Shown in pieces: positions 1 to 5,854 of a stretch of 8,337 nucleotides of DNA. The notes under the pieces were generated by a model. That model had not been told where the DNA came from. It did not search any database and saw nothing but the letters and a program-made list of their open reading frames with translations. The first letter of the stretch is position 1. Each line of letters starts with the position of its first letter. The stretch comes from Nostoc sp. CHAB 5715 (GTDB lineage: Bacteria; Cyanobacteriota; Cyanobacteriia; Cyanobacteriales; Nostocaceae): the NCBI RefSeq assembly GCF_020829685.1, contig NZ_JAIVFR010000242.1, positions 1-8,337 of the forward strand. The letters run 5' to 3'. The position numbers and the translations under genes are program-made.

Positions 1-1945
1 AAACTTGATTCACACCTGCCACCAACTGTCCTAAACCGGACATTTTTTCGGTGTGAATCAATTTTGTCTGTGTTTCTTGGAGTTCATGTAGGGTATGCTC
101 TAACTGGGCGGCTTGATTTCTGGCTTCAGTTTCGGCATTACAGGTTTGTTCGTAGAGTTGCGCTTGTTGAATAGCGATCACAGCCTGATCTCCTAGCTGT
201 TGCAATAAATCAATTTCTGCATCTTGCCAATCTCTGGGAGCCTCACACTCATGGGCTATTAGTAACCCCCATACTTCCATACCTATATTAATCGGAACTA
301 TTAAGGTTGCTTGCACTTGCAGACTCTGCAAAAACTCTTGATGACAATCATATAAAGAAGCTGTCGAAACGTTGTTAATTGCCCGGACTCTGCCCTGACA
401 ATATAGATGGCTAAACTCATCAGGAAAGCAATCGGCTGGTGCATTCATTCCCAAAACGGACTGCCAATTGCCATTAATCTCTTCGACAATCACCGATTTC
501 CTCTTCAGTTCAAAAATCACCACCCGGTCTGAGTTTAGCAGCGCACGGACTTCTCGAACGATGGATTGCAGAGTTGTCTGCAAGTCTAATGTGCGGCGAA
601 TATGCTCTGTGACTTGCTTGAGTACTTTGGTAAACAATAATGATTTTTCGAGTTCATAAGTTTTCTCTTGCACCCGCAGTTCTAGGTTGGCATTCATGGT
701 TTGTACCTGTTTAAACATGTGTTGCTGCTGAATTGCCATTGAGAAATGATAGTACAAGGCTTGCGCTAATGAGATGTCTTCCGGTTTCCACTCAGCTGAT
801 TGCCCCTTTTTTTGCTCTCGCCAAAGCTCAAAGGAAAGCTGGGGTAACATTTGCCGCCGATTTTGTTCACATCGTCCCGCCCACAAGATTTCCGTTTCAA
901 ATTCACAGCGAAAAATGCTTAATACACCAATAAATTTTTCCCAGTAATGTAGCGGAATCACCATCAGTCCGCGAATTTGAGTAGAACGGAATGCTAAAGC
1001 CAAAACTCGCAAATGTGGTTCTTTATACAGGTCAGTTGTTGCCCAAATATTACCTTGTTTACACTCAGCCATCCAGTTTTGCCATAAGGGATGCTGTTCG
1101 ATAATATTGTTATCTAACTCGTAGGGGAGTGTCGGTTGGTCGCCCCAGGTGTATAGTTCCTGACTCTGTTCAATGTAAAGCCTGCCACCTGTTCCATTGA
1201 AGGCAGTAATAACTTCTTCTAGCGCCTCCTGCAATTGGATTGTCGGCAGTTTATGTAATAGTGTAGTAACTCTGTTAATAGTAGCTTCTCGCTCTTGCTT
1301 GGCGCGGGCTGCGGTGAGTAGATTACTTTGAGCGATCGCGATCGCAACTTGGTCAGCTACTTGCTGCAATACTTTTAGTTCCCGCTTCAAAATCTTTCGC
1401 GGTTGACTTTGGTGAGATACCAACAATCCCCACAATGTAGGTTTTGCCGATTGTTCTTGTGGATCGCAATCTAAAATTGGTACTACCAACGAAGACTGCA
1501 CGCCCATTGCCTTTAAGTATTGAATATGGCAGGGGTCTACCTGCCGATAGTGGATATTAGTTTCTAGACGTTTGCCAGTTTCTTTTGACTGTAGAGGCGA
1601 TAGCCCGATCTTCCCGTTTGCCACATCGATAATCGAACGTTGCTGTGCTAAGAGAAACATCTCCCTAGCTTTTTGTGGAATATCATCAGCTGGGAAGCGC
1701 TGTCCTAATAAGGATGGCAGACGCTGTTCATGGATAGATTCAGCAATGACTTCACCACTACCATCGGTATCAAAGCGGTACACCTTTACCCGATCTGCAC
1801 CCAAAAATAAACGCACTTGGCTAACGGTAGTCGTTAATATCTCTTGGAGGTCGAGCGATCGCCTGATCTGGTTTATCATTTGGTGCAGTAAACTTTCTTG
1901 GTCTAAGTTTTGCTGCAACCCTTTTGGTTTATCGGTAAATGTCAT
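1..1945 (-). CDS. Multi-GAF (phytochrome/cyanobacteriochrome-like) sensor histidine kinase, 3' end outside window
   Basis: Open frame of 648 codons from ATG at 1945-1943 to the left edge with no stop, so the C-terminus is missing. Domain order: GAF1 about 25-208, GAF2 about 220-408, coiled coil about 410-440, GAF3 about 440-598, coiled coil 600-632, then the start of a HisKA dimerisation helix (EKMSGLGQLVAGV, 633-645). GAF1 has a PADDIP motif (85-90, cf. phytochrome PASDIP with its key Asp) and DPCHIQYLKAMGV, placing Cys139-His140 where Cph1 and cyanobacteriochromes attach bilin. GAF3 has QGRVRAI (517-523) and DCHQEFL, with Cys534-His535 at the same place. GAF2 lacks the Cys-His pair. By family, such proteins sense light and signal through autophosphorylation; bilin binding here is inferred. 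The expected H-box His is Gln647. In the nearest upstream frame no other ATG precedes the in-frame TGA at 2008-2006; the ribosome binding site is weak. Soluble: no membrane segment or signal peptide seen. Confidence 0.9.
   Translation of the reverse strand, partial: MTFTDKPKGLQQNLDQESLLHQMINQIRRSLDLQEILTTTVSQVRLFLGADRVKVYRFDTDGSGEVIAESIHEQRLPSLLGQRFPADDIPQKAREMFLLAQQRSIIDVANGKIGLSPLQSKETGKRLETNIHYRQVDPCHIQYLKAMGVQSSLVVPILDCDPQEQSAKPTLWGLLVSHQSQPRKILKRELKVLQQVADQVAIAIAQSNLLTAARAKQEREATINRVTTLLHKLPTIQLQEALEEVITAFNGTGGRLYIEQSQELYTWGDQPTLPYELDNNIIEQHPLWQNWMAECKQGNIWATTDLYKEPHLRVLALAFRSTQIRGLMVIPLHYWEKFIGVLSIFRCEFETEILWAGRCEQNRRQMLPQLSFELWREQKKGQSAEWKPEDISLAQALYYHFSMAIQQQHMFKQVQTMNANLELRVQEKTYELEKSLLFTKVLKQVTEHIRRTLDLQTTLQSIVREVRALLNSDRVVIFELKRKSVIVEEINGNWQSVLGMNAPADCFPDEFSHLYCQGRVRAINNVSTASLYDCHQEFLQSLQVQATLIVPINIGMEVWGLLIAHECEAPRDWQDAEIDLLQQLGDQAVIAIQQAQLYEQTCNAETEARNQAAQLEHTLHELQETQTKLIHTEKMSGLGQLVAGVNQV
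5..61. repeat. 12-bp perfect inverted repeat with 33-bp spacer, inside the kinase gene
   Basis: TTGATTCACACC at 5-16 is the exact reverse complement of GGTGTGAATCAA at 50-61. Read on the coding (minus) strand, the 50-61 arm encodes Leu-Ile-His-Thr (629-632), which is ordinary for the helix before an H-box. The 5-16 arm encodes Gly-Val-Asn-Gln (644-647), where this family normally has Gly-Val-Ala-His. The repeat therefore coincides with the aberrant phosphoacceptor site. Confidence 0.8.
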
Positions 1946-2463
1946 TGCCTGTATACACCATGACTGAAGTATAATGTTTTTTATAATTGTCACTGTTAAG
2001 AGTTTTCAATCGATTTCCAGAAATTCTTGCTACAAATGTGTTGCTTCGGGCGTACATCTGTTGCAAATATCTTTGAAAATGGATCAGGGGATATTTGAAA
2101 AGGATCAGATATTTTGCTTGATCTCTCAACCCTTCTCAAGGGATTTAGGGAAATATCAAACTTTTTGCTGTATCATTAAATACTTTCAAAACATCCTTGC
2201 AAGCCTAAGTTAAGAAAATCTTAATCATTGACACCTATTAATTTTATATTCTCAATCATTAAACTATTCCAGTAATTTTACTTAATTTATTGACTTAAAA
2301 ACTACGTTAAATTAAAAATATTTTTTTACCCTTTTTGCCCATTCATTCAATTAATTAAAATTTTTTCAAATAAATAACTAAATTATTGGCAACTGTTTCA
2401 AAGATTTTTGGCTGGGGAATTTTACTATTCCCCGTCGAATTACTGATTTTATGTTGAATGTAA
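1946..2463. other. AT-rich divergent intergenic region, left part
   Basis: No credible gene lies here; it is the left part of the divergent region between the kinase (minus) and the Crp/Fnr gene (plus). About 2215-2400 is strongly AT-rich with A and T runs. On the minus strand a TATACT hexamer (1973-1968) lies 22 bases upstream of the kinase ATG and could be its -10. A TTAACA at 1999-1994 is 20 bp away, which is long for a -35 spacing. On the plus strand a TTGACA (2228-2233) has no -10 at a normal distance. GGATCAG followed by ATATTT occurs twice near 2082 and 2102. No clear NtcA or CRP-type operator was found. Confidence 0.5.
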
Positions 2464-2587
2464 CTATAGGACTACGATTTGATTTATGAAAAAATTCCGT
2501 ACAACTCGAAAACCCTACAGCCCTATTCCCTACTCCCTACTCCCGGACTACGCAAATAATTTCAAAAATCAAATCGGATTGCTATAG
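2464..2587. mobile_element. MITE-like element with about 22-bp imperfect terminal inverted repeats
   Basis: The left end (2464-2485) begins CTATAGGACTACGATTTG and the right end (2566-2587) finishes AAATCGGATTGCTATAG. Reverse-complemented, the ends match at 19 of 22 positions, with the mismatches clustered in a 5-bp internal block. The element is 124 bp with no open frame of interest. It contains a second GGACTACG (2545-2552) and a short CCCTACT heptamer run around 2526-2544. Both ends carry the self-complementary CTATAG, compatible with a TA target duplication, but this cannot be separated from the terminal repeat. Size, ends and lack of coding fit a non-autonomous transposon relic. No transposase is present in the window. 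Confidence 0.6.
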
Positions 2588-2588
2588 T
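2580..2588 (+). promoter_or_regulatory. Candidate extended -10 at the right end of the MITE
   Basis: TGCTATAGT fits an extended -10 (TGN followed by TATAGT), about 100 bp upstream of the Crp/Fnr ATG and facing it. The hexamer 17 bp upstream (TTTCAA) is a poor -35, which extended -10 promoters can tolerate. The last T lies just outside the element, so the insertion junction completes the hexamer. Sequence pattern only. Confidence 0.3.
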
Positions 2589-2687
2589 TTAGTTTTCTTT
2601 TTGAAAGGGAGCTGTGCAATGATAGCTTAGTCTGAAAATGGCGCTCTTGTTTGTTGTGTGTATAGCCGCTTGAATAAAGATGTCGTA

Positions 2688-3392
2688 ATGGAAGACCGAT
2701 ATAGCTTGCAAGCACAGGCTAATTCCTGGATGATCACGTCGTCGGCTCCCTTTTTTCAAGGGTTGCCAGAAACTGCTGTAGAATCAGCCCTCATCCATCT
2801 TGTTACCCGCACTCACCCAGCTAATCAGGTAATTTTGCTGGAAAATGACTGGGGCGGTTCTGTGTATTTTATTCTGGACGGATGGGTAAAAATTCGCACC
2901 TACAATCTGGAGGGAAAAGAAGTAACGCTGAATATTCTTGGCAAAGGGGAATTGTTTGGTGAAATGGCGGCGCTAGATGAAGTGCCTCGATCCACAGATG
3001 TGATTACCTTAGCCCCAACGGTAATTGGTAGTATGCCTGCTCAGGATTTTGTCAAGTTACTTCAGGTAGAACCCTTAGCGGGAGTTCGATTGGCGCAACT
3101 AATGGCACGACGTTTGCGGCAAGTAAATCGTCGATTGCGGTTGCGGGAATCTGATAGCCAGTCACGGGTGGCGGATACGTTGGTATTTTTGGCAGAAGGA
3201 CAGGGAAAAAAAGGGCAAACAGGAACCGAAATCCCCAATTTACCTCATCGGGAATTGAGTAGTTTGAGCGGACTGGCGCGGGAAACTGTAACAAGAGTGT
3301 TGACAAGGCTAGAAAAAAAAGGCTTGATTAAACGGGATCAAGACACTATTTGTATTCCTGATTTGTCAGCCTTGGAAAGAATGATCGTTTAA
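2688..3392 (+). CDS. Crp/Fnr-family transcriptional regulator
   Basis: 234-residue DNA-binding regulator with the full two-domain Crp layout. The cyclic-nucleotide-binding beta-roll spans about 20-122 and includes a phosphate-binding cassette, FGEMAALDEVPRST (90-103). Glu92, Arg101 and Ser102 sit where cAMP-binding members contact the ligand, so cyclic-nucleotide binding is plausible but inferred. A long dimerisation helix covers about 123-155. The C-terminal winged helix-turn-helix (about 156-225) has recognition-helix sequence LARETVTRVLTRLEKKGLI. It has no N-terminal Fnr-type cysteine cluster, which argues against an iron-sulphur oxygen sensor. I chose ATG 2688 (MEDRYSLQ); the frame opens earlier at GTG 2658, adding ten unconvincing residues, and neither start has a strong ribosome binding site. 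The length is usual for the family. It is the first gene of a probable plus-strand cluster, and a MITE end lies in its promoter region. Targets cannot be told from the sequence. Confidence 0.9.
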   Translation: MEDRYSLQAQANSWMITSSAPFFQGLPETAVESALIHLVTRTHPANQVILLENDWGGSVYFILDGWVKIRTYNLEGKEVTLNILGKGELFGEMAALDEVPRSTDVITLAPTVIGSMPAQDFVKLLQVEPLAGVRLAQLMARRLRQVNRRLRLRESDSQSRVADTLVFLAEGQGKKGQTGTEIPNLPHRELSSLSGLARETVTRVLTRLEKKGLIKRDQDTICIPDLSALERMIV

Positions 3393-3405
3393 AAACTTGT
3401 CAGAT

Positions 3406-4143
3406 ATGAGTATTTTAGATTCTCTGCCAGATGAGCCGGAGAAAGATCCATCGCCTGAATCTCCAACTCCCCACAATCATTGGTTAGACAAAGAACAGCA
3501 GTTAATGCCTCCTCAACTCAAGGCTGATGCGCCCTTGAGGATGGTGGAAACGGCGTTTTTAGCAAGTGCCGCTAGCTTGATTTGGTTTATTAATTTCTAC
3601 TTCCCCTTGGGCCCAGTTTTGCGGATATTTTTTCCAGTACCGATCGCTCTAGTTTATCTGCGTTGGGGCAAGCGTGCAGCATGGATGGCAGCACTCACCT
3701 CCGGGTTACTGCTGACAGTACTGATGGGGCCAGCCCGCAGTTTGCTGTTTGTCATGCCCTACGGATTTATGGGCGTGCTTTTAGGAGCAACCTGGTGTCG
3801 TCGTGTTCCCTGGATTGTTTCTATCACCTTGGGTACGCTGTTAGGTACTTTGGGAGTCTTTTTTCGACTGTGGTTGCTGTCTGTTTTGTCAGGTGAAGAC
3901 CTATGGATTTATCTAATTACCCAGGTGACTGAGTTCATAGAGTGGGTATTTTTTAACTTGAGTTTGTTGACGAGTCCTAGTGTGTTTTTGATTCAAGTGG
4001 GAGCGATCGCTTTAATTGTACTCAACAACTTTATCTACCTTTTTGTGGTACACCTGGCAGCATGGTTTCTTTTTGATCGTCTGGGCAACCCCATTCCCCC
4101 TCCACCACGCTGGGTACAAGTCCTCATGGATTATGAAGGATAG
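3406..4143 (+). CDS. DUF2232 polytopic inner-membrane protein
   Basis: 245-residue integral membrane protein recognised as the cyanobacterial form of DUF2232 (YybS-like). The first 45 residues are hydrophilic and Pro/Glu-rich, likely cytoplasmic. Hydrophobic segments follow at about 47-66, 70-87, 92-108, 112-130, 136-160, 178-188 and 193-224. The tail is short, with a run of four prolines then RWVQVLMDYE, a conserved-looking C-terminus. The function of the family is not established; similarity to small-molecule transporter membrane components has been suggested for it, but nothing here shows a substrate. ATG 3406 was preferred over TTG 3397, three codons upstream; neither has a clear Shine-Dalgarno. 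It begins 13 bp after the Crp/Fnr stop, so the two are very likely co-transcribed. Confidence 0.85.
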   Translation: MSILDSLPDEPEKDPSPESPTPHNHWLDKEQQLMPPQLKADAPLRMVETAFLASAASLIWFINFYFPLGPVLRIFFPVPIALVYLRWGKRAAWMAALTSGLLLTVLMGPARSLLFVMPYGFMGVLLGATWCRRVPWIVSITLGTLLGTLGVFFRLWLLSVLSGEDLWIYLITQVTEFIEWVFFNLSLLTSPSVFLIQVGAIALIVLNNFIYLFVVHLAAWFLFDRLGNPIPPPPRWVQVLMDYEG

Positions 4144-4145
4144 TT

Positions 4146-4180
4146 ATTAGTCATTAGTCATTTGTCATTAGTCATTAGTT
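4146..4180. repeat. Heptanucleotide tandem array (ATTAGTC, five units)
   Basis: Five 7-bp units just after the DUF2232 stop: ATTAGTC at 4146 and 4153, ATTTGTC at 4160, ATTAGTC at 4167 and ATTAGTT at 4174. It belongs to the short tandemly repeated repetitive (STRR) class known from heterocystous cyanobacteria. It fills most of the 63-bp gap before cobT. Confidence 0.8.
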
Positions 4181-4205
4181 AAATGATGAGTTCTAACTAA
4201 TACTC

Positions 4206-4240
4206 AATGCCCAATTCCCAATTCCCAATGCCCAATTCCC
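4206..4240. repeat. Second heptanucleotide array (AATTCCC/AATGCCC) at the start of cobT
   Basis: Five 7-bp units: AATGCCC (4206), AATTCCC (4213), AATTCCC (4220), AATGCCC (4227) and AATTCCC (4234). The AATGCCC variants each contain an ATG (4207 and 4228) in the cobT frame. The array encodes the odd N-terminus MPNSQFPMPNSQ. Three units make 21 bp, so the two ATGs keep the same frame. Confidence 0.85.
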
Positions 4241-5592
4241 AAATTCGTATTTATACTCAAAAAGAACAAGGTGAAGAATGGCTGCGACGGTATCGTGGCT
4301 GTCTACCCGTATTTGCCTGTGTTTTAGGATTTACTGAAACTGGTTTAATTCCAGGGATTTCAGCAGCTGGTCGCACTCCAGAGGATCGGAAATATACTGC
4401 TTGTGCCGATGCCGAGTTTTTGTATTACGGGCCAGAACATAAAGCCCAATATCCCTTACCACCATTAGCAGCCGGGGCTTCGCCTGTGCTGATTTCTCGC
4501 GCTGTCTTTGAGTCACTAAAGATACCAGTTCATTTGTTTAATGCTGGTTTACCCCAGCCTCCGGCTGTGCCAGTAATTGATTTGGGCGGCACGGCTGCTA
4601 AGTGTTTAAGTAGTGGTGCTGCTATGGAAATCACAACAGTACACCACTTGTTTAAACAAGGGCTACTTTGGGGAGAACGCCTTGCTGCCAATAACCAATA
4701 TAAGTACGTGATTCTTGGTGAGTGCGTCGTTGGAGGGACTACAACTGCCCTGGCAATCTTAACTGGTTTGGGTATAGATGCTGCCGGAAAAGTTAACAGT
4801 AGCCACCCTATTTGTAACCACGCGCAAAAGTGGGCATTAGCGCAAGCTGGGCTGGAGAAGATGAGGGGGAGCAGGGAGTACTTAGCTGGGGGAGATGAGG
4901 GAGCTGGGGGAGATGAGGGAGCAGGGGGAGATGAGGGAGATGAGGGAGCAGGGGGAGATGAGGGAGATGAGGGAGCAGGGGGAGATGAGGGAGATGAGGG
5001 AGCAGGGGGAGATGAGGGAGATGAGGGAGCAGGGGAAGTAAACTCCTCCTTATCCCCCTCATCCCCCTCATCCCCCTCATCCTCCTCATCCTCCTCATCC
5101 CCAGTTAACCCCTTGCAACTCGTCGCATCTGTGGGTGATCCGATGCAAGTGGTGGTAGCTGGAATGGCGATCGCTGCTAGTCGGAGTTGTGGTGTAATGC
5201 TTGCTGGTGGGACGCAAATGCTGGCGGTTTATGCGCTGATAAATGCGATCGCTCAAACTTACGCCTTATCATGGCAACCAGAAGAAGTAGTTGTAGGCAC
5301 AACTCGCTGGGTGGCAGAAGACCTTACTGGTGCTACAGTTGACTTAGCTCTCAGCTTAGAAAAAGCCAGCTTAACTCAGAGTGGAAGAACCCCTCCCCTA
5401 TTAGCAACTCATCTGAGCTTTGCTGATTCTCGTTATCCCCAACTCAGAGCTTATGAGCAGGGCTTTGTGAAAGAAGGTATGGGCGCTGGAGCCGCTTGCA
5501 TAGCCGCCCATCTTAGCGAAAATTGGCAGCAACACCAGCTTTTAGCAGCCATTGAAGCCCAACTTGAACGGCTTAGTACAGCACTTCATTAA
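4207..5592 (+). CDS. cobT: CobT-like nicotinate-nucleotide-dependent phosphoribosyltransferase (UPF0284/TIGR00303)
   Basis: 461 residues. The family is annotated as forming alpha-ribazole phosphate or an analogue from nicotinate mononucleotide and a lower-ligand base during late, cytoplasmic cobalamin assembly. Cyanobacteria usually make pseudocobalamin, so adenine is a likely base (inference). Recognisable blocks are YTQKEQGEEWLRRYRGC (16-32), CVLGFTETGLIPGISAAGRT (38-57), LPPLAAGASPVLISR (83-97), VIDLGGTA (123-130), GLLWGERLAANNQYKYVILG (152-171), then VGDPMQVVVAGMAIAASR (309-326) and VMLAGGTQMLAVYAL (331-345). Homologues run to about 370-380 residues; the excess is a low-complexity insert at about 219-299 encoded by 9-bp repeats. 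The insert is absent from the conserved core and probably forms a surface loop. The first 12 residues come from a heptamer array; conserved sequence starts at IRIYTQKE, where the codon is ATT. ATG 4207 or 4228 is therefore the apparent start, with no Shine-Dalgarno. It lies 63 bp after the DUF2232 gene on the same strand and may share its transcript. Confidence 0.85.
   Translation: MPNSQFPMPNSQIRIYTQKEQGEEWLRRYRGCLPVFACVLGFTETGLIPGISAAGRTPEDRKYTACADAEFLYYGPEHKAQYPLPPLAAGASPVLISRAVFESLKIPVHLFNAGLPQPPAVPVIDLGGTAAKCLSSGAAMEITTVHHLFKQGLLWGERLAANNQYKYVILGECVVGGTTTALAILTGLGIDAAGKVNSSHPICNHAQKWALAQAGLEKMRGSREYLAGGDEGAGGDEGAGGDEGDEGAGGDEGDEGAGGDEGDEGAGGDEGDEGAGEVNSSLSPSSPSSPSSSSSSSSPVNPLQLVASVGDPMQVVVAGMAIAASRSCGVMLAGGTQMLAVYALINAIAQTYALSWQPEEVVVGTTRWVAEDLTGATVDLALSLEKASLTQSGRTPPLLATHLSFADSRYPQLRAYEQGFVKEGMGAGAACIAAHLSENWQQHQLLAAIEAQLERLSTALH
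4861..5100. repeat. In-frame minisatellite insert of 9-bp-register repeats within cobT
   Basis: The left, purine-rich part has two 18-bp units (4885-4902, 4903-4920) followed by four identical 27-bp units (4921-4947, 4948-4974, 4975-5001, 5002-5028). Each 27-bp unit starts GCAGGGGGAGATGAGG and has one extra GAGATGAGG 9-mer compared with the 18-bp units. The right, pyrimidine-rich part has 9-bp units: ATCCCCCTC at 5052, 5061 and 5070, and ATCCTCCTC at 5079 and 5088. The right unit is close to the reverse complement of the left 9-mer, so the two arms form a long imperfect inverted repeat. All periods are multiples of three; the products are Gly-Asp-Glu-Ala repeats and then a Ser/Pro run. Confidence 0.9.
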
Positions 5593-5605
5593 TTCGTAGT
5601 GAATT

Positions 5606-5644
5606 CTCTGCGTGCCTCTGCGCTTACCTCTGCGCCCCTTTGCG
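5606..5644. repeat. CTCTGCG dispersed-repeat cluster
   Basis: CTCTGCG occurs at 5606, 5616 and 5628, and CTTTGCG at 5638, spaced 10, 12 and 10 bp. Sequences of this kind are, from memory, frequent between genes in Nostoc-type genomes. It lies just after the cobT stop. Confidence 0.55.
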
Positions 5645-5672
5645 TTTAAAAACGCTACAATCTTACGCAAAG
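5638..5672 (+). terminator. Possible weak terminator hairpin(s) after cobT
   Basis: Two alternative pairings are visible. One is the compact palindrome GCGTTTAAAAACGC at 5642-5655, with a 6-bp stem. The other is CTTTGCGT (5638-5645) with ACGCAAAG (5665-5672), an 8-bp stem around a 19-nt loop. Neither is followed by a strong T run, so intrinsic termination is uncertain. Confidence 0.3.
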
Positions 5673-5840
5673 CTTTACTTAGCCAAATCAACAGTTAATA
5701 ATCTAATCGTCATTCAAATTGCATCTGCGTGTCTCGGTAACTTTTGATCTTAGAAAGCCAGAAGCTCCTGACTTGTCTGTACGTAAGAGCGTCTTTCTAG
5801 CAATTTGAACTATGCAACTTTGCTTACCTTCTTGTTTTTC

Positions 5841-5846
5841 AGGAGA
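5841..5846 (+). promoter_or_regulatory. Ribosome binding site of the PEP-CTERM gene
   Basis: AGGAGA lies 8 bases before ATG 5855. It is the only strong Shine-Dalgarno sequence seen in the window, and it fixes the start of this gene. Confidence 0.75.
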
Positions 5847-5854
5847 ATTATCTG

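Larger units (their letters stand above)
5593..5854. other. Intergenic region between cobT and the PEP-CTERM gene
   Basis: No gene was found in this 262-bp gap. It holds, in order, a CTCTGCG repeat cluster (5606-5644), a short palindrome (5642-5655), a TAGAAAG/CTTTCTA long-range pairing (5751-5799), and the ribosome binding site of the next gene. No convincing -35/-10 pair was seen. Confidence 0.6.

Noticed and set aside
468..1967. Plus-strand open frames at 468-659, 733-933 and 1572-1967
   Set aside because: They lie opposite the continuous minus-strand kinase frame, which has clear GAF and HisKA homology. Their translations are Ser/Arg/Cys-rich with no recognisable domain.
1929..2213. Small open frames at 1929-2129 (minus) and 1974-2213 (plus)
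   Set aside because: One overlaps the kinase start in another frame and the other is in AT-rich intergenic DNA. Neither has a ribosome binding site or family resemblance.
2228..2250. TTGACA at 2228 with TATATT at 2245 as a promoter
   Set aside because: The spacer is only 11 bp, far shorter than 16-18.
2460..2475. NtcA-like site GTA-N10-TAC at the MITE left end
   Set aside because: The canonical NtcA spacing is eight bases; this has ten and lies across the element junction.
2658..2687. GTG start at 2658 for the Crp/Fnr gene
   Set aside because: The added ten residues do not look like the family; ATG 2688 gives the usual N-terminus and length.
3397..3405. TTG start for the DUF2232 gene
   Set aside because: An ATG three codons later is the simpler start, and no Shine-Dalgarno favours the TTG.
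4885..5028. CRISPR-like array from the 27-bp repeats
   Set aside because: The units are directly abutting with no unique spacers and are translated in frame in cobT, so this is a minisatellite.
4808..5098. Minus-strand Leu/Pro/His-rich frame opposite the cobT repeats
   Set aside because: Its composition is just the complement of the 9-bp repeat register; in-frame repeats leave several frames open.
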